Origin: an uncultured Flavobacteriaceae bacterium
GTDB taxonomy: Bacteria > Bacteroidota > Bacteroidia > Flavobacteriales > Flavobacteriaceae
DNA length: 64,000 bases
Direction of reading: 5' to 3'
Assembly: GCA_947495135.1 (NCBI GenBank)
Contig: CANLXN010000008.1
Location: 1 to 64,000 of the forward strand
Part shown: positions 8,550 to 15,714 of the stretch, one piece after another
Layout: every line of letters begins with the position of its first letter
Position numbering within the stretch: the stretch's first letter is position 1
The notes under the pieces: generated by a model
The model's input: only the letters and a program-made list of their open reading frames with translations
What the model was told of the DNA's origin: nothing
Database searches by the model: none
Made by a program: the position numbers and the translations under genes

Positions 8550-9552
8550 ATTACCATGTTCATATCCGTTAAAGTTTCATCCTCAATTAAAAGAAAAAAT
8601 TTGGGGTGGTAAAAAGTTGATCAATCAATACGGGAAGGAAGGAACCGGGACTATTGGTGAAAGCTGGGAGATATCTGGAGTTAAAGGCAATGAGTCTGTT
8701 GTAGAAAATGGTCCGTTGAAAGGAATTTCTCTTACTAATTTGATGGTGGAATATGGGGATGAGCTCATGGGAGCTTCTGTGTTTAAAACATATGGAGACG
8801 AATTTCCCTTGCTATTTAAGTTTATTGATGCTCGGGAGGATCTATCGGTTCAATTGCATCCAGACGATATGATTGCGCAAGAAAGACACGATAGTTTTGG
8901 AAAAACGGAGATGTGGTACATTTTGGAGGCCGAAAAAGACGCGCGCCTCATATTAGGATTTAACGAAGGAACTAGACGGAATAATTTTCTGAAACACCTA
9001 TCAGCCGGAACTCTTACTGAGATATTACACGAGGAAACAGTGGAGGCTGGAGATGCGTTTTTTATCGCCCCAGGAACAGTACATGCTATTGGAGCGGGCG
9101 TTGTTTTAGCTGAAATTCAGCAAACATCCGATATTACTTATCGCATTTACGACTGGGATCGCCCTGGGTTGGATGGAAAAATGAGAACACTTCACAATGA
9201 TCTTGCTTTGGATGTCATTAACTATGATAACCCTAATCCTAAATTGCTTTATGAAATAGATGAAGATCAACCGACAACCGTTTGTAGCGTTCCATTTTTT
9301 CACACTAATCTTCTTAAATTAACTCAGAATGTTGAAAGAGAAGTATCAGGAATAGACTCTTTTATAGTTTACATGTGTGTTTCCGGAGAAGCAATGGTTG
9401 TAGTTTCGGATATTTCCGAAGAAGAAAAAATGGAAGTGCCTATTAATAAAGGTGAAACACTCCTCATTCCTGCATGCTTAAATAAACTCTCCATAGAAAC
9501 CAAAAATGCCACACTTTTAGAAGTTTATGTGCCACCTGTAGGCAAAAAATAG
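8542..9552 (+). CDS. manA: Mannose-6-phosphate isomerase, class I
   Basis: The enzyme converts mannose-6-phosphate and fructose-6-phosphate, feeding GDP-mannose and polysaccharide synthesis. The 336-residue cupin protein has QLHPDD (104-109, zinc ligand His106), KTEMWYIL (zinc ligand Glu123), and the GTVHAIG and RIYDWDR segments of the class I active site. The length matches the short bacterial type. It overlaps bcp by 8 bp and ends the idi operon; a new promoter-like element begins at its stop codon. Confidence 0.93.
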   Translation: MSKLPCSYPLKFHPQLKEKIWGGKKLINQYGKEGTGTIGESWEISGVKGNESVVENGPLKGISLTNLMVEYGDELMGASVFKTYGDEFPLLFKFIDAREDLSVQLHPDDMIAQERHDSFGKTEMWYILEAEKDARLILGFNEGTRRNNFLKHLSAGTLTEILHEETVEAGDAFFIAPGTVHAIGAGVVLAEIQQTSDITYRIYDWDRPGLDGKMRTLHNDLALDVINYDNPNPKLLYEIDEDQPTTVCSVPFFHTNLLKLTQNVEREVSGIDSFIVYMCVSGEAMVVVSDISEEEKMEVPINKGETLLIPACLNKLSIETKNATLLEVYVPPVGKK

Positions 9553-9560
9553 TACTTTTG
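9553..9560 (+). promoter_or_regulatory. -7 promoter element before small conserved gene
   Basis: TACTTTTG matches TAnnTTTG and abuts the manA stop codon; the next gene starts 56 bp downstream. No clear -33 element was found. Confidence 0.4.
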
Positions 9561-9616
9561 CATCCATGCTTTGCTCATTGCAAGGCGGCTTTAAATAAGA
9601 ATTCAAATACAGAACT

Positions 9617-9883
9617 ATGGCTAATAAGCGTGATTTAAAAAAAGACATTAATTATGTGCTAGGTGATATCATCGAAGCAGTTTATATCTGGGAACTTTCT
9701 AACCCTGAAAAAGACAATAAGAAAGCACAAAAAATTATTGATGAGTCTATCGAAGTTTTTGACGACCTAATAGTGAAGGTGAACCAACGAGGTATTGAGA
9801 ATCAAAAGCAACATTTTAAGGCCATCAATCAAGAACTAGAAACCAAGGGACGTGGTTTAATAGATAAAATAAACGCCTTGTAA
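9617..9883 (+). CDS. Conserved small hypothetical protein, 88 aa
   Basis: I do not recognise a named family. The product is a soluble, charged and probably all-helical 88-residue protein (MANKRDLKKDINYVLGDIIE...), with no signal peptide or membrane segment. The alternating charged and hydrophobic residues suggest a small helical bundle. It has its own upstream -7 element and is followed at once by the convergent DUF4369 gene, whose 3' coding region contains this gene's apparent terminator (9908-9948). The intact codon pattern, own promoter and own terminator support a real gene. Confidence 0.75.
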   Translation: MANKRDLKKDINYVLGDIIEAVYIWELSNPEKDNKKAQKIIDESIEVFDDLIVKVNQRGIENQKQHFKAINQELETKGRGLIDKINAL

Positions 9884-9884
9884 A

Positions 9885-10586
9885 TTAATTTTTACGTTGT
9901 TTAATATAAGACTCCAATGCTTTACCGTATTTGGAGTCTTTTATTTTTGGAGTAAGTGAGGTATAGATGGTATCTAAATATTTGATGTTAGCGTCGTATA
10001 CTTCGCTGAGCATAAGGTATGGAGCCACTTCATAATCTTTGTTGTTAAGAGCGTAATTTACAGTTGCTAAATATTGGCTGCTCATTAACTTATTTTGCCT
10101 TTCCTCAATTACTGCAGATAATGAATCGTTTCCTTCGCGAAAGGCGTTCAGTCTTTCTTCAATTAAATCTAAATTCTTGTTGTTATATCTTTCAATGAGT
10201 AGAGCGTGTTCTTCCCACTTTTGTTGATTTACAGACCCAGTAATCTTAGTATCGAGTTCATAGTTTTTTAAGTTCGATTGAATGCTAATTTCACCTGCTT
10301 CAGCAAAAAAGGCAATTTGTTTTTGAGCAGTAATGCTATCGTCAAATTTTAAGGTGAGATAAAATACTTCGGGACTATCCAGCTCTTCAGAGAAATTGAA
10401 ATTGGAAGAGCCATCCACAACTAAAGAGTCCATCGTAGTAAATACGGTGTCGTTTAATCTCTGCAGTAAAATAGTTCCTTTTTTCAGTCCTTTGATTTCT
10501 CCAATTACGTTCATCGTAGTATTCGAATTATTGCCGCAACTGGTGAGCAGAAGGAGTAGGGTTGCGATCGTAAAAAGATATTTCAT
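9885..10586 (-). CDS. DUF4369-like lipoprotein
   Basis: Starting at the ATG ending at 10586, the 233-residue product begins MKYLFTIATLLLLLTSCGNN, a lipoprotein signal with lipobox LLTSC (Cys17). The mature part starts with a DUF4369-type beta-sandwich (VIGEIKGLKKGTILLQRLND) and ends in a lysine-rich helix. Proteins with this domain are often N-terminal to thioredoxin-like domains in Bacteroidetes, but no thioredoxin domain is present here. The longer upstream reading frame (to 10637) would put 17 residues before the signal peptide and was rejected. It is the last gene of a leftward group with the DUF819 and hydrolase genes. Function unknown. Confidence 0.8.
   Translation of the reverse strand: MKYLFTIATLLLLLTSCGNNSNTTMNVIGEIKGLKKGTILLQRLNDTVFTTMDSLVVDGSSNFNFSEELDSPEVFYLTLKFDDSITAQKQIAFFAEAGEISIQSNLKNYELDTKITGSVNQQKWEEHALLIERYNNKNLDLIEERLNAFREGNDSLSAVIEERQNKLMSSQYLATVNYALNNKDYEVAPYLMLSEVYDANIKYLDTIYTSLTPKIKDSKYGKALESYIKQRKN
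9908..9948 (+). terminator. Plus-strand terminator inside the convergent lipoprotein CDS
   Basis: AAGACTCCAA (9908-9917) and TTGGAGTCTT (9931-9940) form a perfect 10-bp stem with a 13-nt loop, followed by TTATTTTTGG. It lies 25 bp past the stop of the 88-aa gene, within the last codons of the opposite-strand DUF4369 gene. Confidence 0.7.
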
Positions 10587-10683
10587 AGGGAATAAATTTA
10601 AGCAGGCAAATATGCGAAATTTAATAGCAAGCACCAAGTGGTACGCGCAAATTCAAGGAAGTTAAAGTTCTACCCAAAGAAGA

Positions 10684-12018
10684 TTATCCACCTGCTACTG
10701 CGCGCATCATAACAGTGCAAAGTACAGCTCCTAAAGTACCAATTGCATATCCAAATACGGCGAGTAAAACACCTACAGTGGCAAGCGACGGATGAAAGGC
10801 CGATGCAACTATTGGGGCGGAAGCAGCTCCACCAACGTTGGCCTGACTTCCAACAGCCAAAAAGAAATAAGGAGCTTTAATTAATTTCGCGACTAAAATT
10901 AATAAGCCTGCGTGAATTGCCATCCAAACAAGTCCAACAGAGAGTAAACCAGGATTTTTAAAAATGTCCATGATGTCTATCTTCATACCAATAGTCGCTA
11001 CTAAAATATAAATGAAAATACTGCCAATTTTACTGGCCCCAGCACCTTCGTAATTTCTTGCTTTAGTATACGAAAGTACTATTCCGATGATAGTAGTGAT
11101 AGAAACCATCCAAAAGAAACTTGAACTTAAAAATGTGAGAGAGTTTTTGGCGAGTCCTGGGGCCATATCACTAAGAATGCCCTCAAACGCACTGCTCAAG
11201 TAGCCTGCTCCAAAGTGAGAGGCACCAACCGTTCCAAATGCTATTGCTCCAAGTATCATATAATCTGTTAACGACGGGTTGCGTTCTACTTTCTTGGCAT
11301 AAGAAGACACCTTGTCTTTAAGTTCTTCTATTGCACTTGTATCTGCGCCTAACCACTTGTCGATACGAGCTGCCTTCCCAATTCCTATCAATAAAATAGC
11401 CATCCAAACGTTCGCTACTACGATATCAACAAAGACCATCTGTCCATAAGATTTTGGGTTAAATTGCCAGATTTCTAACATGGCGGCCTGATTAGCTCCT
11501 CCGCCAATCCAGCTTCCCGATAGTGTGGAAAGTCCTCGCCAAACGGCGTCTGCACCTTCTCCTCCAACCGTTTCAGGAGATACAAGTCCGATAAGAAATA
11601 CTGCTATTGGTCCGCCCAAAATAATACCCACGGTACCAGTAAAAAACATGACAAGTGCTTTTGGGCCTAGATTAAATACTGCTTTCAAATCCATGCTTAG
11701 TGTCATTAGAACCAGCGCGGCCGGTAATAAATACCTGCTGGCTACATAATAAAGACTCGTGCTACCTTCTTCGGCTACTCCATCGGTCACTTTTGTCCAT
11801 TCTGGGGCAATAATATTGGTGGAAGTAAGGACCGCCGGAATTAGGTAAGCCATGAAAAGAGCAGGTACAATTTTATAGAAACTATTCCAGAAGCCGGTTT
11901 TTTTGCTAGCGGTATAGAAAATGAGTCCAAGCGCTACCATAAGTAGTCCGAAGACAATTGTATCATTTGTGAAAATGGGAGAAGTGTCTTCGATTACTTC
12001 AGAAATAGAATCTTGCAT
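10684..12018 (-). CDS. DUF819 family integral membrane protein
   Basis: The 444-residue polytopic protein has about ten to twelve hydrophobic segments, including LMVALGLIFYTASKKTGFW, a glycine-rich LSGSWIGGGANQAAML re-entrant-like segment and FLAVGSQANVGGAASAPIV near the C-terminus. These are hallmarks of the DUF819 (YjcL-like) transporter family, whose substrates are not established. I start at ATG 12018 (MQDSISEVIED); the frame extends 12 residues upstream without a plausible signal. It follows the alpha/beta hydrolase gene by 50 bp on the same strand. Confidence 0.85.
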   Translation of the reverse strand: MQDSISEVIEDTSPIFTNDTIVFGLLMVALGLIFYTASKKTGFWNSFYKIVPALFMAYLIPAVLTSTNIIAPEWTKVTDGVAEEGSTSLYYVASRYLLPAALVLMTLSMDLKAVFNLGPKALVMFFTGTVGIILGGPIAVFLIGLVSPETVGGEGADAVWRGLSTLSGSWIGGGANQAAMLEIWQFNPKSYGQMVFVDIVVANVWMAILLIGIGKAARIDKWLGADTSAIEELKDKVSSYAKKVERNPSLTDYMILGAIAFGTVGASHFGAGYLSSAFEGILSDMAPGLAKNSLTFLSSSFFWMVSITTIIGIVLSYTKARNYEGAGASKIGSIFIYILVATIGMKIDIMDIFKNPGLLSVGLVWMAIHAGLLILVAKLIKAPYFFLAVGSQANVGGAASAPIVASAFHPSLATVGVLLAVFGYAIGTLGAVLCTVMMRAVAGG

Positions 12019-12068
12019 GGTGATATAGTTTGACCGCAAAATACAATTTTTCACAGATACACTACAAT

Positions 12069-12995
12069 CTATTTCAAGATGAACTCAACCACTAGATTTA
12101 CTAACTTGGGGCTAATTGGACGTTTTGGCTCGTTAAAGGATTTGCTGTTTTCTATGGCGTTGTCTCCCACCTCTTTAAGTACGTGGTTCATGTTGGGAAT
12201 TATATGAAGTTCTCCGTCTGGATAAGCGGCCTTCATTTTTTTTGCTTCGGAAACTTGAACTAGCATGTCCTTTTCGCCTGTAATGATAAGAACTGGCATG
12301 TTTAGTTTGGTAATTTCTTCTTGTGGATCGTATTTCATCCAGGTAAGCATAAACGGTTGTATTTGTTTTCTGAAAATTGAAGACAATCCAGAGCTATAGT
12401 TGGTGGTGACTCCGTTGGTTCTCATTTCATTAAAAGCATTTCTAGCGTTGTCTTTAAGGCCAGGAGCTTGCTGTTCTAATTGATCAATAATAACATCGTC
12501 AATGGCTTGCCCAGCGCCCGCAATAGAAACAAAGCCAGCTGCTTTTTCTTGAGCGGCAACCATACCTACTAAGGAGCCTTGGCCGTGACCTATTACGTAA
12601 ATTTTGGAGAAGGCCTTCGATCTTTCAAAATATTCAATTACGTCGTTAGCGTCTTTTATGAACTCGTCAAAGCTGATGCTCTCTTCGTTGATGGTCCGGT
12701 CCATCATTTGCTTTAAGATGCGCTTGTCGTATCTAAAGGTTGCAATTCCTTTTTTGCTAAGCCCTTCAGCAATGAATTTTATCGTATTGGTATTCATCAT
12801 TTGCTGATTTCCATTACGGTCTGTAGGGCCCGAGTCGCCAATTAGAATTGCAAGTGGAGGGTTTTCAACTGCTTTTGGGACTAAAATTGTTCCGTCAATA
12901 AAACGAGACACTTTTAAGTCTTTCGAGGTGTAGTTTTTCTGTGAAAATCCAACGGTTGTGATTCCGAAGAAAAATATAAAAAGTAGTTGTTTCAT
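12069..12995 (-). CDS. Exported alpha/beta hydrolase
   Basis: The 308-residue protein has a signal peptide (MKQLLFIFFFGITTVGFS). The hydrolase fold shows an oxyanion strand (LAILIGDSGPTDRNG), the nucleophile elbow GHGQGS (usually GHSxG; His precedes Gly and the serine is displaced or replaced), LIITGEKDMLV with the likely acidic residue, and NMNHVLK with the likely catalytic His. Relatives are annotated as serine aminopeptidase S33-like or dienelactone-hydrolase-like. I start at ATG 12995, because a minus-strand -7 box at 13016-13023 lies between it and the upstream alternative start (13028). It heads a leftward group with the DUF819 gene. The elbow departs from consensus, so activity is uncertain. 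Confidence 0.82.
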   Translation of the reverse strand: MKQLLFIFFFGITTVGFSQKNYTSKDLKVSRFIDGTILVPKAVENPPLAILIGDSGPTDRNGNQQMMNTNTIKFIAEGLSKKGIATFRYDKRILKQMMDRTINEESISFDEFIKDANDVIEYFERSKAFSKIYVIGHGQGSLVGMVAAQEKAAGFVSIAGAGQAIDDVIIDQLEQQAPGLKDNARNAFNEMRTNGVTTNYSSGLSSIFRKQIQPFMLTWMKYDPQEEITKLNMPVLIITGEKDMLVQVSEAKKMKAAYPDGELHIIPNMNHVLKEVGDNAIENSKSFNEPKRPISPKLVNLVVEFILK

Positions 12996-13015
12996 TTCTC
13001 TAGATTTAGATGGGG

Positions 13016-13023
13016 CAAAAATA
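13016..13023 (-). promoter_or_regulatory. -7 promoter element of the hydrolase gene
   Basis: On the minus strand this reads TATTTTTG, matching TAnnTTTG, 20 bp upstream of ATG 12995. It supports the shorter start. Confidence 0.45.
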
Positions 13024-13117
13024 GTCATATCAACGTTAACGAGTTAAGTAGGAAGAATGTTTTAAATAGGAGAAGGAAAAAATGACATACATTTTTATGT
13101 TTTTACGCTGGGATCGG

Positions 13118-13125
13118 TATATTTG
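13118..13125 (+). promoter_or_regulatory. -7 promoter element of the S1/P1 nuclease gene
   Basis: TATATTTG matches TAnnTTTG and lies 18 bp before the start codon. No convincing -33 element was seen. Confidence 0.45.
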
Positions 13126-13143
13126 CTGTAAAACAGTGATAAA

Positions 13144-13923
13144 ATGAAACGTATCCTACTACTTCTTATTTGTTTGATAGTTCAACAAGGCTACAGTAGT
13201 CCGCCCGATGATTGGGGTAGAACTGGACATAGAGCAACGGCTCAAATTGCGCAGAATCATCTTAGTAAAAAGGCTAGAAAGCAGATAGATCATATTTTAA
13301 GAGGACAGTCAATGGCCTTGGTTTCGACCTATGCGGATGAAATAAAAAGTGATAAAGAGTTTAGAAAATACGGTCCGTGGCATTACGTCAATTTCCCGTT
13401 TAATAAGTCCTACGAAACGCAGGCCGGTAACCCTAATGGAGATATTATTGTTGCAATTGACACCTGTATAAAAAACTTGAAAAGCGATGTAGCCACTAGA
13501 GAGCAGAAAGAATTTTACCTCAAGCTCCTAATTCATTTTATTGGGGATTTACATCAGCCGCTTCATGTTGGAATGGCCGAGGATAAGGGAGGTAACGACT
13601 TTCAAGTGCGTTGGTTTGATGAGGGTACTAATTTACATTCGGTTTGGGATACTAAAATGATTGAATCTTATAATATGTCTTATATGGAGCTAGCTGCCAA
13701 TGAACGGGTGCTTTCAGAAGGAGAAATGGACGGTATTGCCAAAGGAACCGTATTAGACTGGATGAATGATAGCAGAACCTTGTTTAGAGAAGTCTATACC
13801 ACTACACGAAAGGGCGATAAATTAGGATACTCCTATATGTATGCCTATATGGATAAGGTACGAATGCAAATTCAAAAAGGAGGAATACGTTTAGCATCTT
13901 TGCTGAATGAGATCTTTGGCTAG
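13144..13923 (+). CDS. S1/P1 family nuclease, exported
   Basis: S1/P1 nucleases are trinuclear-zinc enzymes that degrade single-stranded nucleic acid and 3'-nucleotides. The 259-residue protein has a signal peptide (about 1-18) followed by DDWGRTGHRATAQIA, giving the N-terminal Trp and first His zinc ligands. YADEIK, WHYVNF, HFIGDLHQPLHVG and LHSVWDTKMI supply the other Asp and His ligands, so the full set appears intact. It is probably secreted for phosphate or nucleoside scavenging. It is monocistronic, with its own -7 box and about 190 bp to the next gene. Confidence 0.93.
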   Translation: MKRILLLLICLIVQQGYSSPPDDWGRTGHRATAQIAQNHLSKKARKQIDHILRGQSMALVSTYADEIKSDKEFRKYGPWHYVNFPFNKSYETQAGNPNGDIIVAIDTCIKNLKSDVATREQKEFYLKLLIHFIGDLHQPLHVGMAEDKGGNDFQVRWFDEGTNLHSVWDTKMIESYNMSYMELAANERVLSEGEMDGIAKGTVLDWMNDSRTLFREVYTTTRKGDKLGYSYMYAYMDKVRMQIQKGGIRLASLLNEIFG

Positions 13924-14059
13924 ACTTCATCTAAATATTATGTTAAGACGAAGTGTATTTCAACTTGCTATGCATGCATAATATCGAAAACTAATATTAA
14001 TTTTCATTCCGAAAACGTTATCGTCTCATTTTACATTTTCGTAAACATCTAGTTATGAG

Positions 14060-14067
14060 TACATTTG
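14060..14067 (+). promoter_or_regulatory. -7 promoter element of small membrane protein gene
   Basis: TACATTTG matches TAnnTTTG. The TTG at 14065 lies inside this box, so the downstream ATG 14113 is the better start. The rest of the 13924-14112 gap shows nothing recognisable. Confidence 0.4.
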
Positions 14068-14112
14068 CATGCTTCTAAGAAGGGAGTAGGTACAAATAGC
14101 ATTAGATATTTT

Positions 14113-14490
14113 ATGAAGATTAGAGTTGTAACAGGAGGGATTATTGCATTACACGGTTTATTGCGAATTATATTTATAGAGAAATATATTGACTTCGTAT
14201 TTATTAACTTTTTTGACATAATCCCAGCAGAGAATTTGCTTACTATTGGTTCTGCCGTTATTCCTTTTGTCGAATTTTTTGTGGGACTCCTTATCCTCAC
14301 TAAAATTAATTTAAGAAAGTCGATTGTCTTTAGCTTAGGTATTTCTGTTTTTATGATGTTGTTTATTGTTGCTGGGAGTTTGTACGAACGACTAGTCTAT
14401 CACTTTGTGGTAATTGTTTTAATGTTGGTGGTGTACTTTAAAGAGTTCAATAAAACATCAACAGGTATTAACAGAAGAAGAATTATATGA
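14113..14490 (+). CDS. Small four-helix membrane protein, hypothetical
   Basis: The 125-residue protein has four predicted membrane segments (VTGGIIALHGLLRIIFI, LTIGSAVIPFVEFFVGLLIL, a segment around SIVFSLGISVFMMLFIVAG, and FVVIVLMLVVYF). Size and topology resemble DoxX or MauE-like membrane proteins, but no decisive motif is visible. I chose ATG 14113 because an upstream TTG falls in the -7 element. Its 3' end overlaps the convergent alkB gene by 8 bp. Function unknown. Confidence 0.7.
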   Translation: MKIRVVTGGIIALHGLLRIIFIEKYIDFVFINFFDIIPAENLLTIGSAVIPFVEFFVGLLILTKINLRKSIVFSLGISVFMMLFIVAGSLYERLVYHFVVIVLMLVVYFKEFNKTSTGINRRRII

Positions 14491-15094
14491 CTTTCCTGTA
14501 AGTAAGGTTAATCCTACCGTCCATGATCTTTTTAGATTTTGGTAATTGATGCAGCCAATTATGCTGTGTTTCCCCAGTCATCAGTAATAGACTTCCGTGG
14601 TTTAAGAAAATTTTATACTTATTTTTTTTATCCCGTTTGTGCTTCAAATGAAAGCACCTTTTCGCCCCCAAGCTAACGGAAGCTATTACTGGATGATTCC
14701 CCAATTCTTTTTCGTCATCACTGTGCCATCCGTTACTATCACTACCGTCCCTGTAGAGATTAAGGAGCACAGTGGTGAATTCTTCTTTCGAAATGTTCTC
14801 AATCCTTGTTTTAATTTCCTTTAAGTCCTTTGTGAATGGAAGAGGATTCATTGTTATTCCCGAGTAGCTATATGGTTTGCCACTTTCGCCATATAACGCG
14901 GTAAGTCTGGGTTGGGCATATACCTTCCCAAATAGTTTGATGTCGTCTTGTTGCCAATTGGTTTGTTCGAGTAGTCGTTTGTAAAGTTGACTAGCTTCTT
15001 TTTCAGGAATGAAATGAGGGTAATAAATAACATTCGCGCCCTCCAAGGGGAGTTGGTGGGATTCTAATTGACCATCCAAAGAAAATAAATCCAT
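14483..15094 (-). CDS. alkB: AlkB-like Fe(II)/2-oxoglutarate dioxygenase
   Basis: AlkB enzymes oxidatively demethylate alkylated bases in DNA or RNA. The 203-residue protein has the ligand set HSDDE (His-x-Asp), a distal His in GETQHNWLHQLP, and RINLTYR, the RxxxxxR motif that binds 2-oxoglutarate. VNLY-type and PHFIP segments also fit the AlkB/ALKBH2-3 class. The start at 15094 (MDLFSLDG) was preferred to an upstream frame extension reaching into doxX. It lies 1 bp from the doxX stop and is the last gene of a leftward operon (lipoprotein, DoxX, AlkB). Its 3' end overlaps the facing membrane-protein gene. Confidence 0.9.
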   Translation of the reverse strand: MDLFSLDGQLESHQLPLEGANVIYYPHFIPEKEASQLYKRLLEQTNWQQDDIKLFGKVYAQPRLTALYGESGKPYSYSGITMNPLPFTKDLKEIKTRIENISKEEFTTVLLNLYRDGSDSNGWHSDDEKELGNHPVIASVSLGAKRCFHLKHKRDKKNKYKIFLNHGSLLLMTGETQHNWLHQLPKSKKIMDGRINLTYRKVI

Positions 15095-15095
15095 C

Positions 15096-15446
15096 CTATA
15101 TATATTGATATGCCCAGTACATAAGTACAAACTGGAGAGGTAAGCGCAAAATAAGGATCCATTTAGGAAGCTTTAAGGAAGCGCGTTCGTTTTGTAACAT
15201 ATAAATATGAACAGGGATGAATAAGAAGAGCACAATTATAATGCCCCAAGCCGCAGCAGATTGTGTATCTGCATTAAGCAACATGAATCCCAGAATCATT
15301 TCTACAATCCCACTAAGTGAAACTAAGGTTTTTGGAGCAGGTAAGTATGCTGGCATAATACGCTCGTACATTTTAGATTTAGTGAAGTGAGTGACTCCAG
15401 CAATTAAAAAGATTAATGCCAAGAGATATTGATGCCAAGGAAACAT
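15096..15446 (-). CDS. DoxX family membrane protein
   Basis: The 116-residue, four-helix membrane protein starts MFPWHQYLLALIFLIAGVTH and shows FTKSKMYERIMPAYLPAP, typical of the DoxX branch common in Bacteroidetes. The other helices include SGIVEMILGFMLLNAD, WGIIIVLFLFIPVHIYM and LRLPLQFVLMYWAY. Members are loosely tied to thiol or quinone redox chemistry, but no cysteines suggest a mechanism here. It lies between the small lipoprotein gene (4-bp gap) and alkB (1-bp gap), so co-transcription is near certain. Confidence 0.85.
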   Translation of the reverse strand: MFPWHQYLLALIFLIAGVTHFTKSKMYERIMPAYLPAPKTLVSLSGIVEMILGFMLLNADTQSAAAWGIIIVLFLFIPVHIYMLQNERASLKLPKWILILRLPLQFVLMYWAYQYI

Positions 15447-15450
15447 AGAG

Positions 15451-15618
15451 TTATTTATTTAGAGAATCATTAGATTTTTGAAGTAAGGAGTCCAAAGATG
15501 GCGCACCATCTCCAATACCGTTGTCTTGCTCAACCGGAATCATCTCTGGTTCTTTCTTTTTGTTGGTACACATAGATAAGCTAAAAGCAAGTAGCATAAG
15601 TGCAATAAATATTTTCAT
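15451..15618 (-). CDS. Small lipoprotein, 55 aa
   Basis: This short minus-strand frame encodes MKIFIALMLLAFSLSMCTNK followed by a polar tail ending SLLQKSNDSLNK. The N-terminus has a basic start, a hydrophobic core and a Cys at position 17 followed by a TNKKK stretch, as in a lipoprotein signal, though SMC is not a perfect lipobox. A -7 box (15640-15647) lies upstream and the DoxX gene follows after 4 bp, so it is the first gene of the operon. No family recognised. Confidence 0.65.
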   Translation of the reverse strand: MKIFIALMLLAFSLSMCTNKKKEPEMIPVEQDNGIGDGAPSLDSLLQKSNDSLNK

Positions 15619-15639
15619 AGGGGGTAGGGTTTGTTACTC

Positions 15640-15647
15640 CAAAAATA
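15640..15647 (-). promoter_or_regulatory. -7 promoter element of lipoprotein-DoxX-AlkB operon
   Basis: On the minus strand this reads TATTTTTG, matching TAnnTTTG, 21 bp upstream of the lipoprotein ATG. Confidence 0.45.
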
Positions 15648-15661
15648 TCGAAAATAAAGAC

Positions 15662-15697
15662 ATAAAAAAAGCCGCTTCCATTTGGAAGCGGCTTTCT
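15662..15697 (-). terminator. Strong terminator after HYR-domain protein gene
   Basis: AGCCGCTTCC (15670-15679) and GGAAGCGGCT (15684-15693) form a perfect 10-bp stem with a 4-nt loop. On the minus strand a run of seven Ts follows. It lies 18 bp past the stop of the leftward 1161-residue gene. Confidence 0.88.
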
Positions 15698-15714
15698 TCT
15701 TATAATTGAAAGAA

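Noticed and set aside
10396-10665. 89-codon plus-strand frame over the DUF4369 lipoprotein
   Set aside because: It is antisense to a clear lipoprotein gene and its product has no recognisable features.
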